Assembly (NCBI GenBank): GCA_017303395.1 | Contig: JAFLBN010000002.1 | Coordinates: 124,001-188,000, forward strand | From: Chitinophagales bacterium | GTDB taxonomy: Bacteria > Bacteroidota > Bacteroidia > Chitinophagales > Chitinophagaceae | Direction of reading: 5' to 3' | Length of the DNA: 64,000 bases | Shown here: positions 17,175 to 25,957 of the stretch, one piece after another | Numbering within the stretch: position 1 is the stretch's first letter | Layout: the number at the start of each line of letters is the position of its first letter | Position numbers and translations under genes: made by a program | The notes under the pieces: model-generated | The model's input: only the letters and a program-made list of their open reading frames with translations | Databases searched by the model: none | Told to the model about the DNA's origin: nothing

Positions 17175-18243
17175 TTTTCAGGTTATTGATGTATGATATT
17201 TCAGCAGGTAGTGTAAGTGTAAACTCTGCACCACCAGAAGCATTATTTCTTAATACAATTGTTCCTCCCTGTGCTTCTGTAAATCCTTTTACAATAGACA
17301 AGCCTAATCCTGTTCCTCCAGCCTTTGCATTGTCAATTCTATAAAATTTCTCAAATACTTTTTCAAGCACATCATCGGGGAAGCCTATTCCATTGTCCGA
17401 AACTGTAATTACACAATTCTCATTCAGGCAAGCAACAGATAAATTAACTACCGTTCCCGCATGTGTATGAACAGATGCATTGTATATAAGATTATATATA
17501 ATCTCCGCCGTTAATCCGGTGTCAATTTTAAATAATGGAAGACTGTCAGGAATAGACACATGTACTTTATGACCTGTAAGATATGGTTCAAGCTTATGAA
17601 GTACCGTGTATATCAATTCACTAATATCGCTCCAGTCCTTTTTAGGTTTTATAAAACCGGACTCTAATCTTGAAATATTAAGCAGGTTCTCTACCTGTTG
17701 GTTCAAACGAAGGGACGCCGTAGATATCTGAGCCACTAATTCAGTCTTATCAGATTCAGTAAGTTTCTGTTCATTTTGCAAATTGTCTGTAGCTGCAATG
17801 ATTGTAGAAATTGGTGTTCTTAGTTCGTGAGAAAGAGAATTAAGGATTGTATTATATAATTTCAGAGATTTTTCCTGTTCCTCCTTGTCTCGTGCTTTTT
17901 GTTCAGCTTTGCGTATGCGGTTTATTAAAACTGCGTTTATAAGTGCTATTACAAAGTACATCAGCAATAGCAACATGTCTTCGGTCTTATCTACATGAAA
18001 TGTGAAGCGGGGAGGTATAAAGAAGAAATCCCATATCAAAGCACTTAGTAATGCTGCCAGCATCACCGCCCTGATACCTAAAAACATAGATAGCACAGAT
18101 ACGGCTACTAAAAGCAGAAATGCAACAACCCTGTAACCTACCAATCCACTGATAGTGTACCCAAGCAACGACACGGCTATTATTGTTGAAAAACTCAACA
18201 ATAACTGCTTGCTACGGCTTGTATGGTGGTTTATCATCTCCAT
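17167..18243 (-). CDS. Truncated-type KdpD-like sensor histidine kinase
   Basis: 358 residues. Four hydrophobic segments form a DUF4118 domain (about residues 14-110) with the typical IWDFFFIPPRFTFHV motif, followed by a HisKA domain with phospho-acceptor H139 in SLSHELRTP and a HATPase domain with DNGIGFPDD and GTGLGLSIVKG. These are the parts of KdpD behind the membrane. The roughly 370-residue N-terminal KdpD sensor and USP domains are missing; the short form is common in this phylum, where the soluble part is often a separate gene, but none is adjacent. The ATG follows a TACCTTTG box after only eight bases, so the transcript may be nearly leaderless. Confidence 0.87.
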   Translation of the reverse strand: MEMINHHTSRSKQLLLSFSTIIAVSLLGYTISGLVGYRVVAFLLLVAVSVLSMFLGIRAVMLAALLSALIWDFFFIPPRFTFHVDKTEDMLLLLMYFVIALINAVLINRIRKAEQKARDKEEQEKSLKLYNTILNSLSHELRTPISTIIAATDNLQNEQKLTESDKTELVAQISTASLRLNQQVENLLNISRLESGFIKPKKDWSDISELIYTVLHKLEPYLTGHKVHVSIPDSLPLFKIDTGLTAEIIYNLIYNASVHTHAGTVVNLSVACLNENCVITVSDNGIGFPDDVLEKVFEKFYRIDNAKAGGTGLGLSIVKGFTEAQGGTIVLRNNASGGAEFTLTLPAEISYINNLKNE

Positions 18244-18251
18244 TTACAACA

Positions 18252-18259
18252 CAAAGGTA
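18252..18259 (-). promoter_or_regulatory. -7 box of the potassium operon
   Basis: TACCTTTG on the reverse strand, an exact match to TAnnTTTG, eight bases before the ATG of the sensor kinase. Confidence 0.65.
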
Positions 18260-18346
18260 ATTTGGCGGATATTAATAAAGGATAAAGATATTTGTACCGA
18301 TATAAAGATTTTATAAAGATTGCTTAATCTGTATCTTGCACAGGCA

Positions 18347-19303
18347 ATGGAATACGATTTCTCTAAAAAACTGGAAATGTTTGAAAACCGCTTGCGGAAG
18401 GTGTATAAACACATCAGCAAGCTGGCTCGTAAACAAGAAATTGCCTGCTATCGTATCTATGACCATGACCTACCGGAATTCCCTTTTGCTATAGAGGTAT
18501 ATAAAGATGTAGTGCATGCTGCAGAATATAAACGCAAACATGGAATGGAAGATGAAGAGCATGAAGCTTGGCTGCAGGCATGCAAGGAAACAATTGCCAA
18601 AGTGTTAGAAATGCCGGTTGACAGCATTTTTATGAAAGTACGCCAACGCAAGGCAGGTAGGCAAGGGCAGTATGAAAAATTTGGAGAAGAAAAAGTTGAA
18701 AGAATTGTACCTGAGGGTGGACTCAACTTTATCATCAACCTGACTGACTACCTCGACACAGGCTTGTTTCTTGACCACCGCATAACACGCAATATGGTAC
18801 GCGAGGAATGTAAGGGAAAACGTGTACTGAATCTGTTTTGCTATACTGGTTCATTTAGTGTCTATGCTGCACACGGTGGTGCTGCAAGTGTTACATCCGT
18901 CGATTTGTCAAAAACATACATCAACTGGGCAAAGCGCAACATGCAGTTCAACAAGCTATACAACGATGAAAAACATGAGTTTGTAAACGCAGACGTAATG
19001 GAAATAATCCGAGAGCTCCCTGCAGACACTTTTGATATTATCGTCTGCGACCCTCCTACATTCTCTAATAGTAAAAGAATGGATGACACGTTTGACGTGC
19101 AGCGCGACCATGTTTCGCTGATAAAGCAATTGCTTAAGAGTTGCAGAGACGGCGGTAAAATATACTTCAGCAATAATTACAAAAACTTTGTACTGGATAA
19201 GGATAGCATACCTACACCATACATAAAAGACATTACTGCAGCCACAACGCCTTTTGATTTTCAGGGTAAACTGCATCGTTGTTGTTTCCTGATTGAAAAG
19301 TAA
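18347..19303 (+). CDS. Stand-alone RlmK-type 23S rRNA methyltransferase
   Basis: 318 residues corresponding to the C-terminal (RlmK) half of the E. coli fusion RlmKL, which makes m7G2069 in 23S rRNA. Diagnostic stretches are FENRLRKVYKH, CYRIYDHDLPE, INLTDYLDTGLFLDHR, the SAM loop NLFCYTGSFSVYA, and CDPPTFSNSKRM with FDVQRDH. The N-terminal THUMP/RlmL half is absent, so the m2G2445 activity would need another gene. The frame extends back to a TTG at 18320, but ATG at 18347 is preferred because a TATCTTG -7-like box lies between them. Confidence 0.85.
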   Translation: MEYDFSKKLEMFENRLRKVYKHISKLARKQEIACYRIYDHDLPEFPFAIEVYKDVVHAAEYKRKHGMEDEEHEAWLQACKETIAKVLEMPVDSIFMKVRQRKAGRQGQYEKFGEEKVERIVPEGGLNFIINLTDYLDTGLFLDHRITRNMVREECKGKRVLNLFCYTGSFSVYAAHGGAASVTSVDLSKTYINWAKRNMQFNKLYNDEKHEFVNADVMEIIRELPADTFDIIVCDPPTFSNSKRMDDTFDVQRDHVSLIKQLLKSCRDGGKIYFSNNYKNFVLDKDSIPTPYIKDITAATTPFDFQGKLHRCCFLIEK

Positions 19304-19326
19304 ATATTCGTCTTTAACTTGCAAAT

Positions 19327-20082
19327 ATGAGCATTATCAAAGTCAATAATCTGGTTAAGAAATACGGAGATTTCACCGCTGTGAAAGGCATCAGTTTTGA
19401 AGTGAAGGAAGGTGAGATATTTGGTTTACTCGGCCCAAATGGTGCAGGCAAAACTACTACGTTGGAGATTATTGAAACCCTCAGAGAAAAGACATCAGGC
19501 GAAGTATGGGTAAAAGGAATGAATCTTGATAAAGATGCCAATGAAATAAAAAAGGTAATTGGTGTACAGCTGCAGGCAGCGGGTTATTATCCCAACCTGA
19601 ATCTGATACAAATAATAGACTTGTTCGGTGGACTCTATAACAGGGACGTAGATGCGATGGCTTTGCTTGATACGGTTAATCTGAGGGACAAAGCGAAGAA
19701 CAAGTTCAAAGAACTATCAGGTGGACAGAAGCAACGCTTTTCTATCGCCACTACATTAATCAATGAACCTGCTATTATATTTCTTGATGAACCTACAACA
19801 GGTCTGGATCCGCAAGCACGTCGCAATCTTTGGGAGTTGATAAAACAAGTTCGCGAAAGAGGAACAACTGTTGTTATAACGACACACTATATGGACGAGG
19901 CAGAAGTACTGTGTGACAGGGTAGCTATAGTTGACAGTGGCACTATCATTGCACTAAATACACCTGATGAGCTGATTGATAATCTTATAGCCGCAGGCTT
20001 TAAACGTACCAAACAGGTAAAAGAAGCAAACCTTGAAGATGTATTTCTGAACCTTACTGGCAAGGAGTGGCGTGAAGAGTAA
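19327..20082 (+). CDS. ABC transporter ATP-binding protein (ABC-2 exporter type)
   Basis: 251-residue ATPase. Walker A GPNGAGKTT (36-44), signature LSGGQKQR (about 131-138), Walker B IIFLDEPTTGLD (about 151-162) and the switch histidine in TTHYMDEAE are all intact. Similar to CcmA/DrrA-type subunits of drug or polysaccharide exporters. No ABC-2 permease follows; instead a small exported protein overlaps its 3' end by 11 bases. The permease is either elsewhere or the overlapping gene reflects a lost one. Confidence 0.88.
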   Translation: MSIIKVNNLVKKYGDFTAVKGISFEVKEGEIFGLLGPNGAGKTTTLEIIETLREKTSGEVWVKGMNLDKDANEIKKVIGVQLQAAGYYPNLNLIQIIDLFGGLYNRDVDAMALLDTVNLRDKAKNKFKELSGGQKQRFSIATTLINEPAIIFLDEPTTGLDPQARRNLWELIKQVRERGTTVVITTHYMDEAEVLCDRVAIVDSGTIIALNTPDELIDNLIAAGFKRTKQVKEANLEDVFLNLTGKEWREE

Positions 20083-20431
20083 CCTTATAATATTTTCAAT
20101 GCTGTTATCACTATCTGCAACAGCACAAGACAATATTGCAAGTCTTGAAGACAGTGCTTATGCAATAATAGAGAACATACCCGAGATAGCTGCATTGATA
20201 AAAAATGATACAGACAAAGTGTGGCATTTCAGTATGCGGACAATCAAACGACCAACAAACGATTTTAAATACTATTGGATACAGGCTGGCAAGGTCAATG
20301 AAGTGCGCTTCTTTACACAATTCAACTTCTATGTAGATCCTAAGAGTTTTGAAGTCTTATATCTTGATACAAGAACCAACAAGACTATAACGCTTGACGA
20401 ATTAAGAAAATTAGAAAAGGCTTCTCATTAG
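20072..20431 (+). CDS. Small exported hypothetical protein, GTG start
   Basis: 119 residues starting at GTG within the end of the ABC ATPase gene (11-base overlap), which argues for translational coupling. A signal peptide (1-18, ending ATAQ) is followed by a compact domain with WHFSMRTIKRP, YYWIQAG and RFFTQFNFYVDP; it resembles small periplasmic Bacteroidota proteins of unknown function. Its last codons form one arm of a terminator hairpin, and its TAG shares bases with the stop of the convergent ATPase gene. Confidence 0.65.
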   Translation: MKSNLIIFSMLLSLSATAQDNIASLEDSAYAIIENIPEIAALIKNDTDKVWHFSMRTIKRPTNDFKYYWIQAGKVNEVRFFTQFNFYVDPKSFEVLYLDTRTNKTITLDELRKLEKASH

Positions 20432-20445
20432 AAGAAGCCTTTTTT
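20415..20445. terminator. Bidirectional terminator inside overlapping gene ends
   Basis: AAAAGGCTTC (20415-20424) and GAAGCCTTTT (20434-20443) form a 10-base-pair stem. The overlapping stop codons TTAG of two convergent genes lie in the loop. T-runs follow in both directions. Confidence 0.8.
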
Positions 20446-21990
20446 CTTTTTGCGAGATGTGGTACCACTCAACCCTAAAGAACCAAGTAAACCACGCACC
20501 AATATATTCCCCGCTGTCCGCATCATACTGCGTGCTATTGGATTTTCAGTAATGGTTTCTACAATACTTTTATCTTCCTCTTGCTTAGTCTTTGCCGATG
20601 CCTTTGTCTCTTTCTCTTCAATAGCTTCTTCCTTTGCCACTGTTATTTTTTTAGTGAGTATATCATAGGCACTCTCTCTGTCTTCAGCCTTGCTATATTT
20701 AGGTACAAGAGAAGATTTATTTACCAGATTGGTTATTTCCTGTTCAGATAATATATCCATACGGCTGCGTGGCGGGCACAACATAGTAGCCACCAATGGG
20801 GTAGGGATACCCTTTTCATTCAATAGCGTAATCAGTGCTTCGCCAATACCCAGTTGTGTTATCAGGTCTTCTGTTTGATAATATTTACTTTCTGGATAGT
20901 TAGCAGCAGTCAGTTTGATGTCTTTTCTATCGTTGGCAGTAAATGCACGCAATGCGTGTTGAATTTTCAAACCTAATTGTCCGAGCACAGCAGGCGCTAC
21001 GTCTTGCGGATTTTGTGTACAGAAGAATATACCAACACCTTTGGAACGTATCAGCTTAATGATAGTTTCAAGTTGGTTAATCAATACCTCATTTGCGTCA
21101 GAGAATATCAAGTGTGCCTCATCAATAAACATGACTAATTTAGGTTGATCAAGATCGCCAGCCTCAGGTAGCGTAGCATACAATTCAGACAATAGCTGCA
21201 ACATAAATGTAGAAAATAGCTTCGGCCTGTCCTGCAAATCTGTAACGCGCACTATACTTATCATACCACGTCCGTCATCACTGATACGCATCAGGTCATC
21301 TACATCAAAAGATTTTTCGCCAAAGAATATATCTGCACCTTGTTGTTGCAACTCAATTACTTTACGCATGATGGTACCAACCGATGCCGCAGAGATATTA
21401 CCATATGCATCGCTCAGTTCATCTTTACCTTCATTGGCAGCCCATTGCAATGTTTTTTGCAAGTCCTTCAAATCCAGCAACGGCATTTGGTGGTCGTCAC
21501 AATATTTAAATAGCATTGACATAATGCTTTCCTGTGTACTGTTCAGCCCCAGTATTTTAGATAATAATACAGGGCCAAACTCTGTAACCGTAGCACGCAG
21601 GCGTACTCCGGGCTCATTACTCAGCGATAACAACTCAACAGGGAAGCCTGTAGGGGTATATGTAATACCCATGTGTTGTACACGCTCATATATTTTGTCA
21701 TTTTGTACTCCTTGTGCAGCAATACCACTCAGGTCACCTTTTATATCCATTAGTAAGACAGGCACACTCGCATCACTCAGACTTTCTGCAAGCAGTTGCA
21801 GTGTTTTGGTTTTACCGGTACCTGTTGCTCCGCTTATCAGCCCATGACGATTCATCGTTTTGAGCGGTGCTGCAATAGTTGCATCAGCTACCAACTCACC
21901 ATCAAGTATTGCTTTACCTAGCAATATAGACGTCCCTTTAAAGCTGTAACCACTATTGATATCTGTAATAAATTGTTGTATGTCTGCCAT
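20428..21990 (-). CDS. HerA-like ATPase (DUF853/YjgR family)
   Basis: 520 residues. Walker A GATGTGKTKT (54-63), Walker B VMFIDEAHLIF (about 289-299), and the RecA-type core with FFCTQNPQDVAPAVLGQLG identify the helicase HerA-like C-terminal domain family to which E. coli YjgR belongs. The function of this family is not settled; a DNA or protein pumping motor is the usual guess. The C-terminal 80 residues are Lys/Glu-rich and end in a basic KKKKGFF tail. It lies 70 bases behind an acyl-CoA dehydrogenase gene, separated by a hairpin. Confidence 0.85.
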   Translation of the reverse strand: MADIQQFITDINSGYSFKGTSILLGKAILDGELVADATIAAPLKTMNRHGLISGATGTGKTKTLQLLAESLSDASVPVLLMDIKGDLSGIAAQGVQNDKIYERVQHMGITYTPTGFPVELLSLSNEPGVRLRATVTEFGPVLLSKILGLNSTQESIMSMLFKYCDDHQMPLLDLKDLQKTLQWAANEGKDELSDAYGNISAASVGTIMRKVIELQQQGADIFFGEKSFDVDDLMRISDDGRGMISIVRVTDLQDRPKLFSTFMLQLLSELYATLPEAGDLDQPKLVMFIDEAHLIFSDANEVLINQLETIIKLIRSKGVGIFFCTQNPQDVAPAVLGQLGLKIQHALRAFTANDRKDIKLTAANYPESKYYQTEDLITQLGIGEALITLLNEKGIPTPLVATMLCPPRSRMDILSEQEITNLVNKSSLVPKYSKAEDRESAYDILTKKITVAKEEAIEEKETKASAKTKQEEDKSIVETITENPIARSMMRTAGNILVRGLLGSLGLSGTTSRKKKKGFF

Positions 21991-22010
21991 AAGTCTTTTT
22001 ATAAATAATT

Positions 22011-22032
22011 AGTCCTGCAGTAACGCAGGACT
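22011..22032 (-). terminator. Hairpin between the dehydrogenase and HerA-like genes
   Basis: Perfect eight-base-pair stem AGTCCTGC/GCAGGACT with a six-base loop, followed leftward by AATTATTTAT. A weak T-tract suggests partial termination. Confidence 0.6.
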
Positions 22033-22060
22033 AATTTAAAACGATTTTTGATAGTATTAA

Positions 22061-23842
22061 TTAGAAGAAATATCGTTGCTTTTCCAGCATTTTTGCTGCT
22101 ATTCTGCGCCTTGCATCTTTTGTGTTAAAGCTGTTTGTTTTGGTAAAGCGTTTCAAGCCCAGCAACATCATACGCATTTCATCTCCGCTGGCAAATGCGT
22201 TGATAGCATTTTTGCCGGAGTGGTTCACTCTATCTGCTGTATCTGCAATCAATACATGAGCAGCATCTAATGCCAATCCAGCATTTTCGTGACCTGATGC
22301 ATCCATTTTCATAGCACGTATCAATGCGCTTTCTGCCAGGAAGGTATCAATCACCATGTCTGCCAGATACATCAGTATTTCCTGCTCCTGCTCAATTTTC
22401 ATCATCAGGTTTTGCACAGCTGCACCTGCACACATCAATCCGGCTTTTTTGAAGTTGGCGATTGCTTTCAACTCTGCTGCAAATGGCGCATCATCTTCAC
22501 CAAATTCAGGAATACCCATTAGCTCTTTCTGAATAGCCATAGCTGGTGCCATCAGGTTGATGCGCCCTTTCATGGCACGTTTCAGATACATATCCAGTGT
22601 CAACAAACGGTTTATCTCGTTCGTACCTTCAAATATCCTGTTGATACGACTATCTCTGTATGCACGGGAAATATTGTATTCATCAGAGAAGCCATTACCA
22701 CCATGTATCTGCACACCTTCATCTACGATATAGTCGAGCGTCTCAGAGCCTATCACTTTCAGCATAGCACACTCAATGGCATACTCTTCAGCTGCTCCAA
22801 GTAATGTTTCACTATCAGGTTTGCCACTTTCTGTCAATTCATGCTCTTTATCAGCTATCCATTTTGCTGTACGATACAATGCAGCATCAGTAGCAAAAGT
22901 TTTAATAGCCATCTCTGCAAGTTTGTGCTGAATGGCGCCAAACTGTGCAATAGGTGTTTTAAACTGTTCGCGCGTAGCAGCATATGTTAGCGATGTATTC
23001 ATAGCACGCTTAGCACCACCTAAAGCAGCAGCACAAAGCTTCAACCTACCTATATTCAGGATGTTGAAAGCAATAATATGTCCTCGGCCTATTTCACCAA
23101 GCAGGTTTTCTGCAGGTACTTTACAGTTCTCAAAAAATAACTGTCTTGTACTGGAGCCTTTGATGCCCATTTTATGTTCTTCTTCACCAAAACTCAAACC
23201 TTCAGTACCACGGTCTACTATAAAAGCGGAAAATTTATCGCCGTCTATCTTTGCAAACACTGTAAATACATCGGCAAAACCGGCATTGGTAATCCATATC
23301 TTCTGGCCATTTATCAGGTAGTGCTTGCCGTCAGGGGTAAGGGTTGCAGTAGTTCTTGCCCCTAATGCATCAGAACCTGAGTTGGGTTCAGTAAGCGCAT
23401 AGGCCCCTTTCATTTCACCCGTAGCCAGTTTGGGTATATATTTCTGCTTTTGTTCTTCTGTACCAAAATATAAAATGGGTAGTGAGCCTATACCATTGTG
23501 CGCTGCCATAGCTACGGCAAATGAGTGTCCGCCGCCGAGTGCTTCATTTATCAGTGTAGCAGTAACGAAGTCTTCACCTAGTCCGCCATATTTTTCAGGG
23601 AAAGCAGCACCAAGTAATCCCAATTCGCCTGCCTTATCCAGCAATGAAGGCATAATACCATCCTTTTGCTGATCTATTTCCACTAAATGAGGTATGACTT
23701 CCTTCTCCAGAAAATCACTACAGGTCTGTTCAATCAGCTTTTGTTCTTCGGTAAAATCTTCGGGAGTGTACGTATTGGCAGCATTAGAAGGTTGAATCAA
23801 AAATCCGCCGCCTATTAATGTACTTTTGGCTTGTGCTTCCAT
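22061..23842 (-). CDS. Acyl-CoA dehydrogenase, VLCAD-like
   Basis: 593 residues, longer than short/medium-chain enzymes because of a C-terminal helical extension of about 170 residues as in VLCAD and ACAD9. FAD/substrate loops YALTEPNSGSDA (about 151-162) and KIWITNAG are visible, as is the catalytic glutamate in IFEGTNEINRL (about residue 410). It catalyses the first step of fatty acid beta-oxidation, probably on long chains. Upstream of the HerA-like gene on the same strand but separated by a hairpin. Confidence 0.9.
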   Translation of the reverse strand: MEAQAKSTLIGGGFLIQPSNAANTYTPEDFTEEQKLIEQTCSDFLEKEVIPHLVEIDQQKDGIMPSLLDKAGELGLLGAAFPEKYGGLGEDFVTATLINEALGGGHSFAVAMAAHNGIGSLPILYFGTEEQKQKYIPKLATGEMKGAYALTEPNSGSDALGARTTATLTPDGKHYLINGQKIWITNAGFADVFTVFAKIDGDKFSAFIVDRGTEGLSFGEEEHKMGIKGSSTRQLFFENCKVPAENLLGEIGRGHIIAFNILNIGRLKLCAAALGGAKRAMNTSLTYAATREQFKTPIAQFGAIQHKLAEMAIKTFATDAALYRTAKWIADKEHELTESGKPDSETLLGAAEEYAIECAMLKVIGSETLDYIVDEGVQIHGGNGFSDEYNISRAYRDSRINRIFEGTNEINRLLTLDMYLKRAMKGRINLMAPAMAIQKELMGIPEFGEDDAPFAAELKAIANFKKAGLMCAGAAVQNLMMKIEQEQEILMYLADMVIDTFLAESALIRAMKMDASGHENAGLALDAAHVLIADTADRVNHSGKNAINAFASGDEMRMMLLGLKRFTKTNSFNTKDARRRIAAKMLEKQRYFF

Positions 23843-23924
23843 AACATCATCGTTTCTATAAATTTACTAAATAATATCAGCAGAAGCCATCAAAATACTA
23901 TGTTAAATAAGTGTTTCCATTGGT

Positions 23925-23932
23925 TAATTTTG
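23925..23932 (+). promoter_or_regulatory. -7 box of the hydrolase/glycosyltransferase operon
   Basis: TAATTTTG, an exact TAnnTTTG match. It lies between an upstream GTG (23911) and the ATG at 23947 and therefore decides for the latter. Confidence 0.65.
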
Positions 23933-23946
23933 GTGATTACAAGCAA

Positions 23947-24765
23947 ATGACCACGGGCAATTCCGAACATATCAATCTTGGCAAAGAAAAGCTACATTGT
24001 CTGTACACAGGCACGGGCAAGAAGCTATTGGTGGCATTTCATGGATATGGGAACAATGCAGCTATGTTTCTGCCATTTGCCGAACATCTCACTGACTATA
24101 CAATTGTAAGTATAGACCTTCCGCATCATGGCAACAGTTCATGGCCAGATAACCTGCATCTTACAGAGCAACACCTGACAGATTTAGTACAACAACTACT
24201 TGCTCACTACAATTGCCAAAGCATATCGCTAATGGGCTATAGTATGGGGGGTAGGGTATGCCTGAAGATTGCAGAGCTGATGCCTGAAAAAGTAGAAAAG
24301 ATAATTCTGTTAGCATCAGATGGATTGACATTTAATACTTTCTATTATTTCGTAACACGAACTACTCCAGGCAGATACCTGTTCCGCAGTTTCTTATCAT
24401 CGCCAAAACGATACATGCCTGTTATTAACTGGGCAAGGAAACGAAATGTGATAGATGCATCCAGACATAAGTTTGCAATGCAATATCTAAATGAGGCACA
24501 AGAACGCCATTTCTTATTGAAAGTATGGCCTTGTATGTCTTTACTCATACCTGATTATAAAAAACTCGGTACAAAGCTAACACAACACAACATTCATGTT
24601 TGTGTATATATGGGCAAATACGATAAAGTAATACCTGTTAATCTTGCCGAACGATTTAAGGGAGCATTAAGCAATGCGAATATTGAACTGCACATACTAA
24701 ACAAAGGCCATCGATTGATTGATGAAGATACTTTGCCTATCATTGCGAAATCTTTACACACATAG
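23947..24765 (+). CDS. Alpha/beta-fold hydrolase
   Basis: 272 residues. Oxyanion motif FHGYGNN (31-37), nucleophile S99 in GYSMGGR, an acidic residue in MGKYDKVIP and the catalytic histidine in NKGHRLIDED form a complete triad. Resembles MhpC/MenH-like esterases; substrate unknown. The glycosyltransferase gene begins on the very next base after its stop, so the two are co-translated, perhaps in a shared lipid or envelope pathway (inference). The longer GTG start overlaps the promoter and is rejected. Confidence 0.85.
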   Translation: MTTGNSEHINLGKEKLHCLYTGTGKKLLVAFHGYGNNAAMFLPFAEHLTDYTIVSIDLPHHGNSSWPDNLHLTEQHLTDLVQQLLAHYNCQSISLMGYSMGGRVCLKIAELMPEKVEKIILLASDGLTFNTFYYFVTRTTPGRYLFRSFLSSPKRYMPVINWARKRNVIDASRHKFAMQYLNEAQERHFLLKVWPCMSLLIPDYKKLGTKLTQHNIHVCVYMGKYDKVIPVNLAERFKGALSNANIELHILNKGHRLIDEDTLPIIAKSLHT

Positions 24766-25905
24766 ATGATAGTATTTACTGTTATATCAACACTTTTCAC
24801 GCTGCTATATGCTGTGTTGATGATGGTATACAGAAAAGGGTGGAAGGCACAACCGATATTTACAACAAAACAAAACAAGCCTTCTACAAAGATCAGCATC
24901 ATCATCCCTGCAAGAAATGAAGAACATAACATTGGTGTATGTCTTGATGCTATCATAAAGCAAGATTATCCGAAAGAATTGTTTGAAGTGATTGTGATAG
25001 ACGATCACTCTACCGATAATACAGTTGAGATAGTCAACAGATATAAAAGTGCTAACGTGCGTTGTATCAGGCTGTCAAACCATCCATCTGATAATACTAT
25101 TGCATACAAGAAGAAAGCACTTTCTATCGGCATTGCTGCAAGTACAGGCGAGTTAATAGTTACTACAGATGCTGATTGTTTTGCAGGACCACATTGGTTA
25201 CAAAACATAGCAGCCATATACGAACAGGAAAACCCTGTAATGATAGTTGCACCTGTAGACTTCACAAACAACGGCAGCGTAGTTCAGCTATTCCAGTCGC
25301 TCGACTTTATGAGTATGCAGGGCATTACTGCTGCATCTCACAAATTGAAACTGGGCAATATGAGCAATGGTGCTAACCTTGCATTTTCAAGAGAAGCTTA
25401 CAATGCTGTTGACGGATATAAAGGCATAGACCATTTAGCATCTGGTGATGATTATCTCCTTATGATGAAAATGCAACATGCTTATCCTGACAGAATCAGC
25501 TATTTGAAAAATACGGATGCTATTGTAAAAACTGCCCCGCAACCCGATTGGAACAGCTTTATACAGCAACGTATTCGTTGGGCATCAAAGTCTGGTAAGT
25601 ATGACGATAAAAAGCTGACATCGATATTGGCTTTTGTTTATCTCTACAATGTCTTGATATTTATCAGTGCCTTCGTGTCATTTGTACACTTGAATACAAT
25701 ATGTAGTTATTCATTTTTCGCGCTAATGTTTATAAAGACCGTTGTAGAATTAATCTATCTGGCACCTGTTGCCAGATTCTTTAACAAGCGTCAGGAATTA
25801 CTATACTTTCCATTGCTGCAACCCTTGCATGTACTATATATAGTAAGTGCAGGCCTCTTAGGCTTCATTGGTGTGTACAAATGGAAGGGCAGAAAGGTAA
25901 AGTAA
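24766..25905 (+). CDS. Membrane family 2 glycosyltransferase
   Basis: 379 residues. One N-terminal membrane segment (1-20), then a GT-A domain with SIIIPARNEEHNIG (about 43-56), VIDDHSTDN, the metal-binding TTDADC (about 131-136), and QRIRWASK, the Q..RW motif of processive-type enzymes. Three C-terminal membrane segments follow. Probably transfers a sugar from a nucleotide donor to a lipid or polysaccharide acceptor on the cytoplasmic face. Immediately follows the hydrolase gene. Confidence 0.88.
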   Translation: MIVFTVISTLFTLLYAVLMMVYRKGWKAQPIFTTKQNKPSTKISIIIPARNEEHNIGVCLDAIIKQDYPKELFEVIVIDDHSTDNTVEIVNRYKSANVRCIRLSNHPSDNTIAYKKKALSIGIAASTGELIVTTDADCFAGPHWLQNIAAIYEQENPVMIVAPVDFTNNGSVVQLFQSLDFMSMQGITAASHKLKLGNMSNGANLAFSREAYNAVDGYKGIDHLASGDDYLLMMKMQHAYPDRISYLKNTDAIVKTAPQPDWNSFIQQRIRWASKSGKYDDKKLTSILAFVYLYNVLIFISAFVSFVHLNTICSYSFFALMFIKTVVELIYLAPVARFFNKRQELLYFPLLQPLHVLYIVSAGLLGFIGVYKWKGRKVK

Positions 25906-25957
25906 ATATCATTTTACTTAACAGGTGTTTTTACTAACTTTATTGTAAATCAGGGCT

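Noticed and set aside
16488-18243. Full Kdp system
   Set aside because: kdpFABC genes and the N-terminal KdpD domain are absent; only the regulatory pair is present, so it is called Kdp-like.
20428-21990. HerA-like ATPase as part of a HerA-based defence system
   Set aside because: It is of the DUF853/YjgR family and has no Sir2, DUF4297 or NurA partner next to it.
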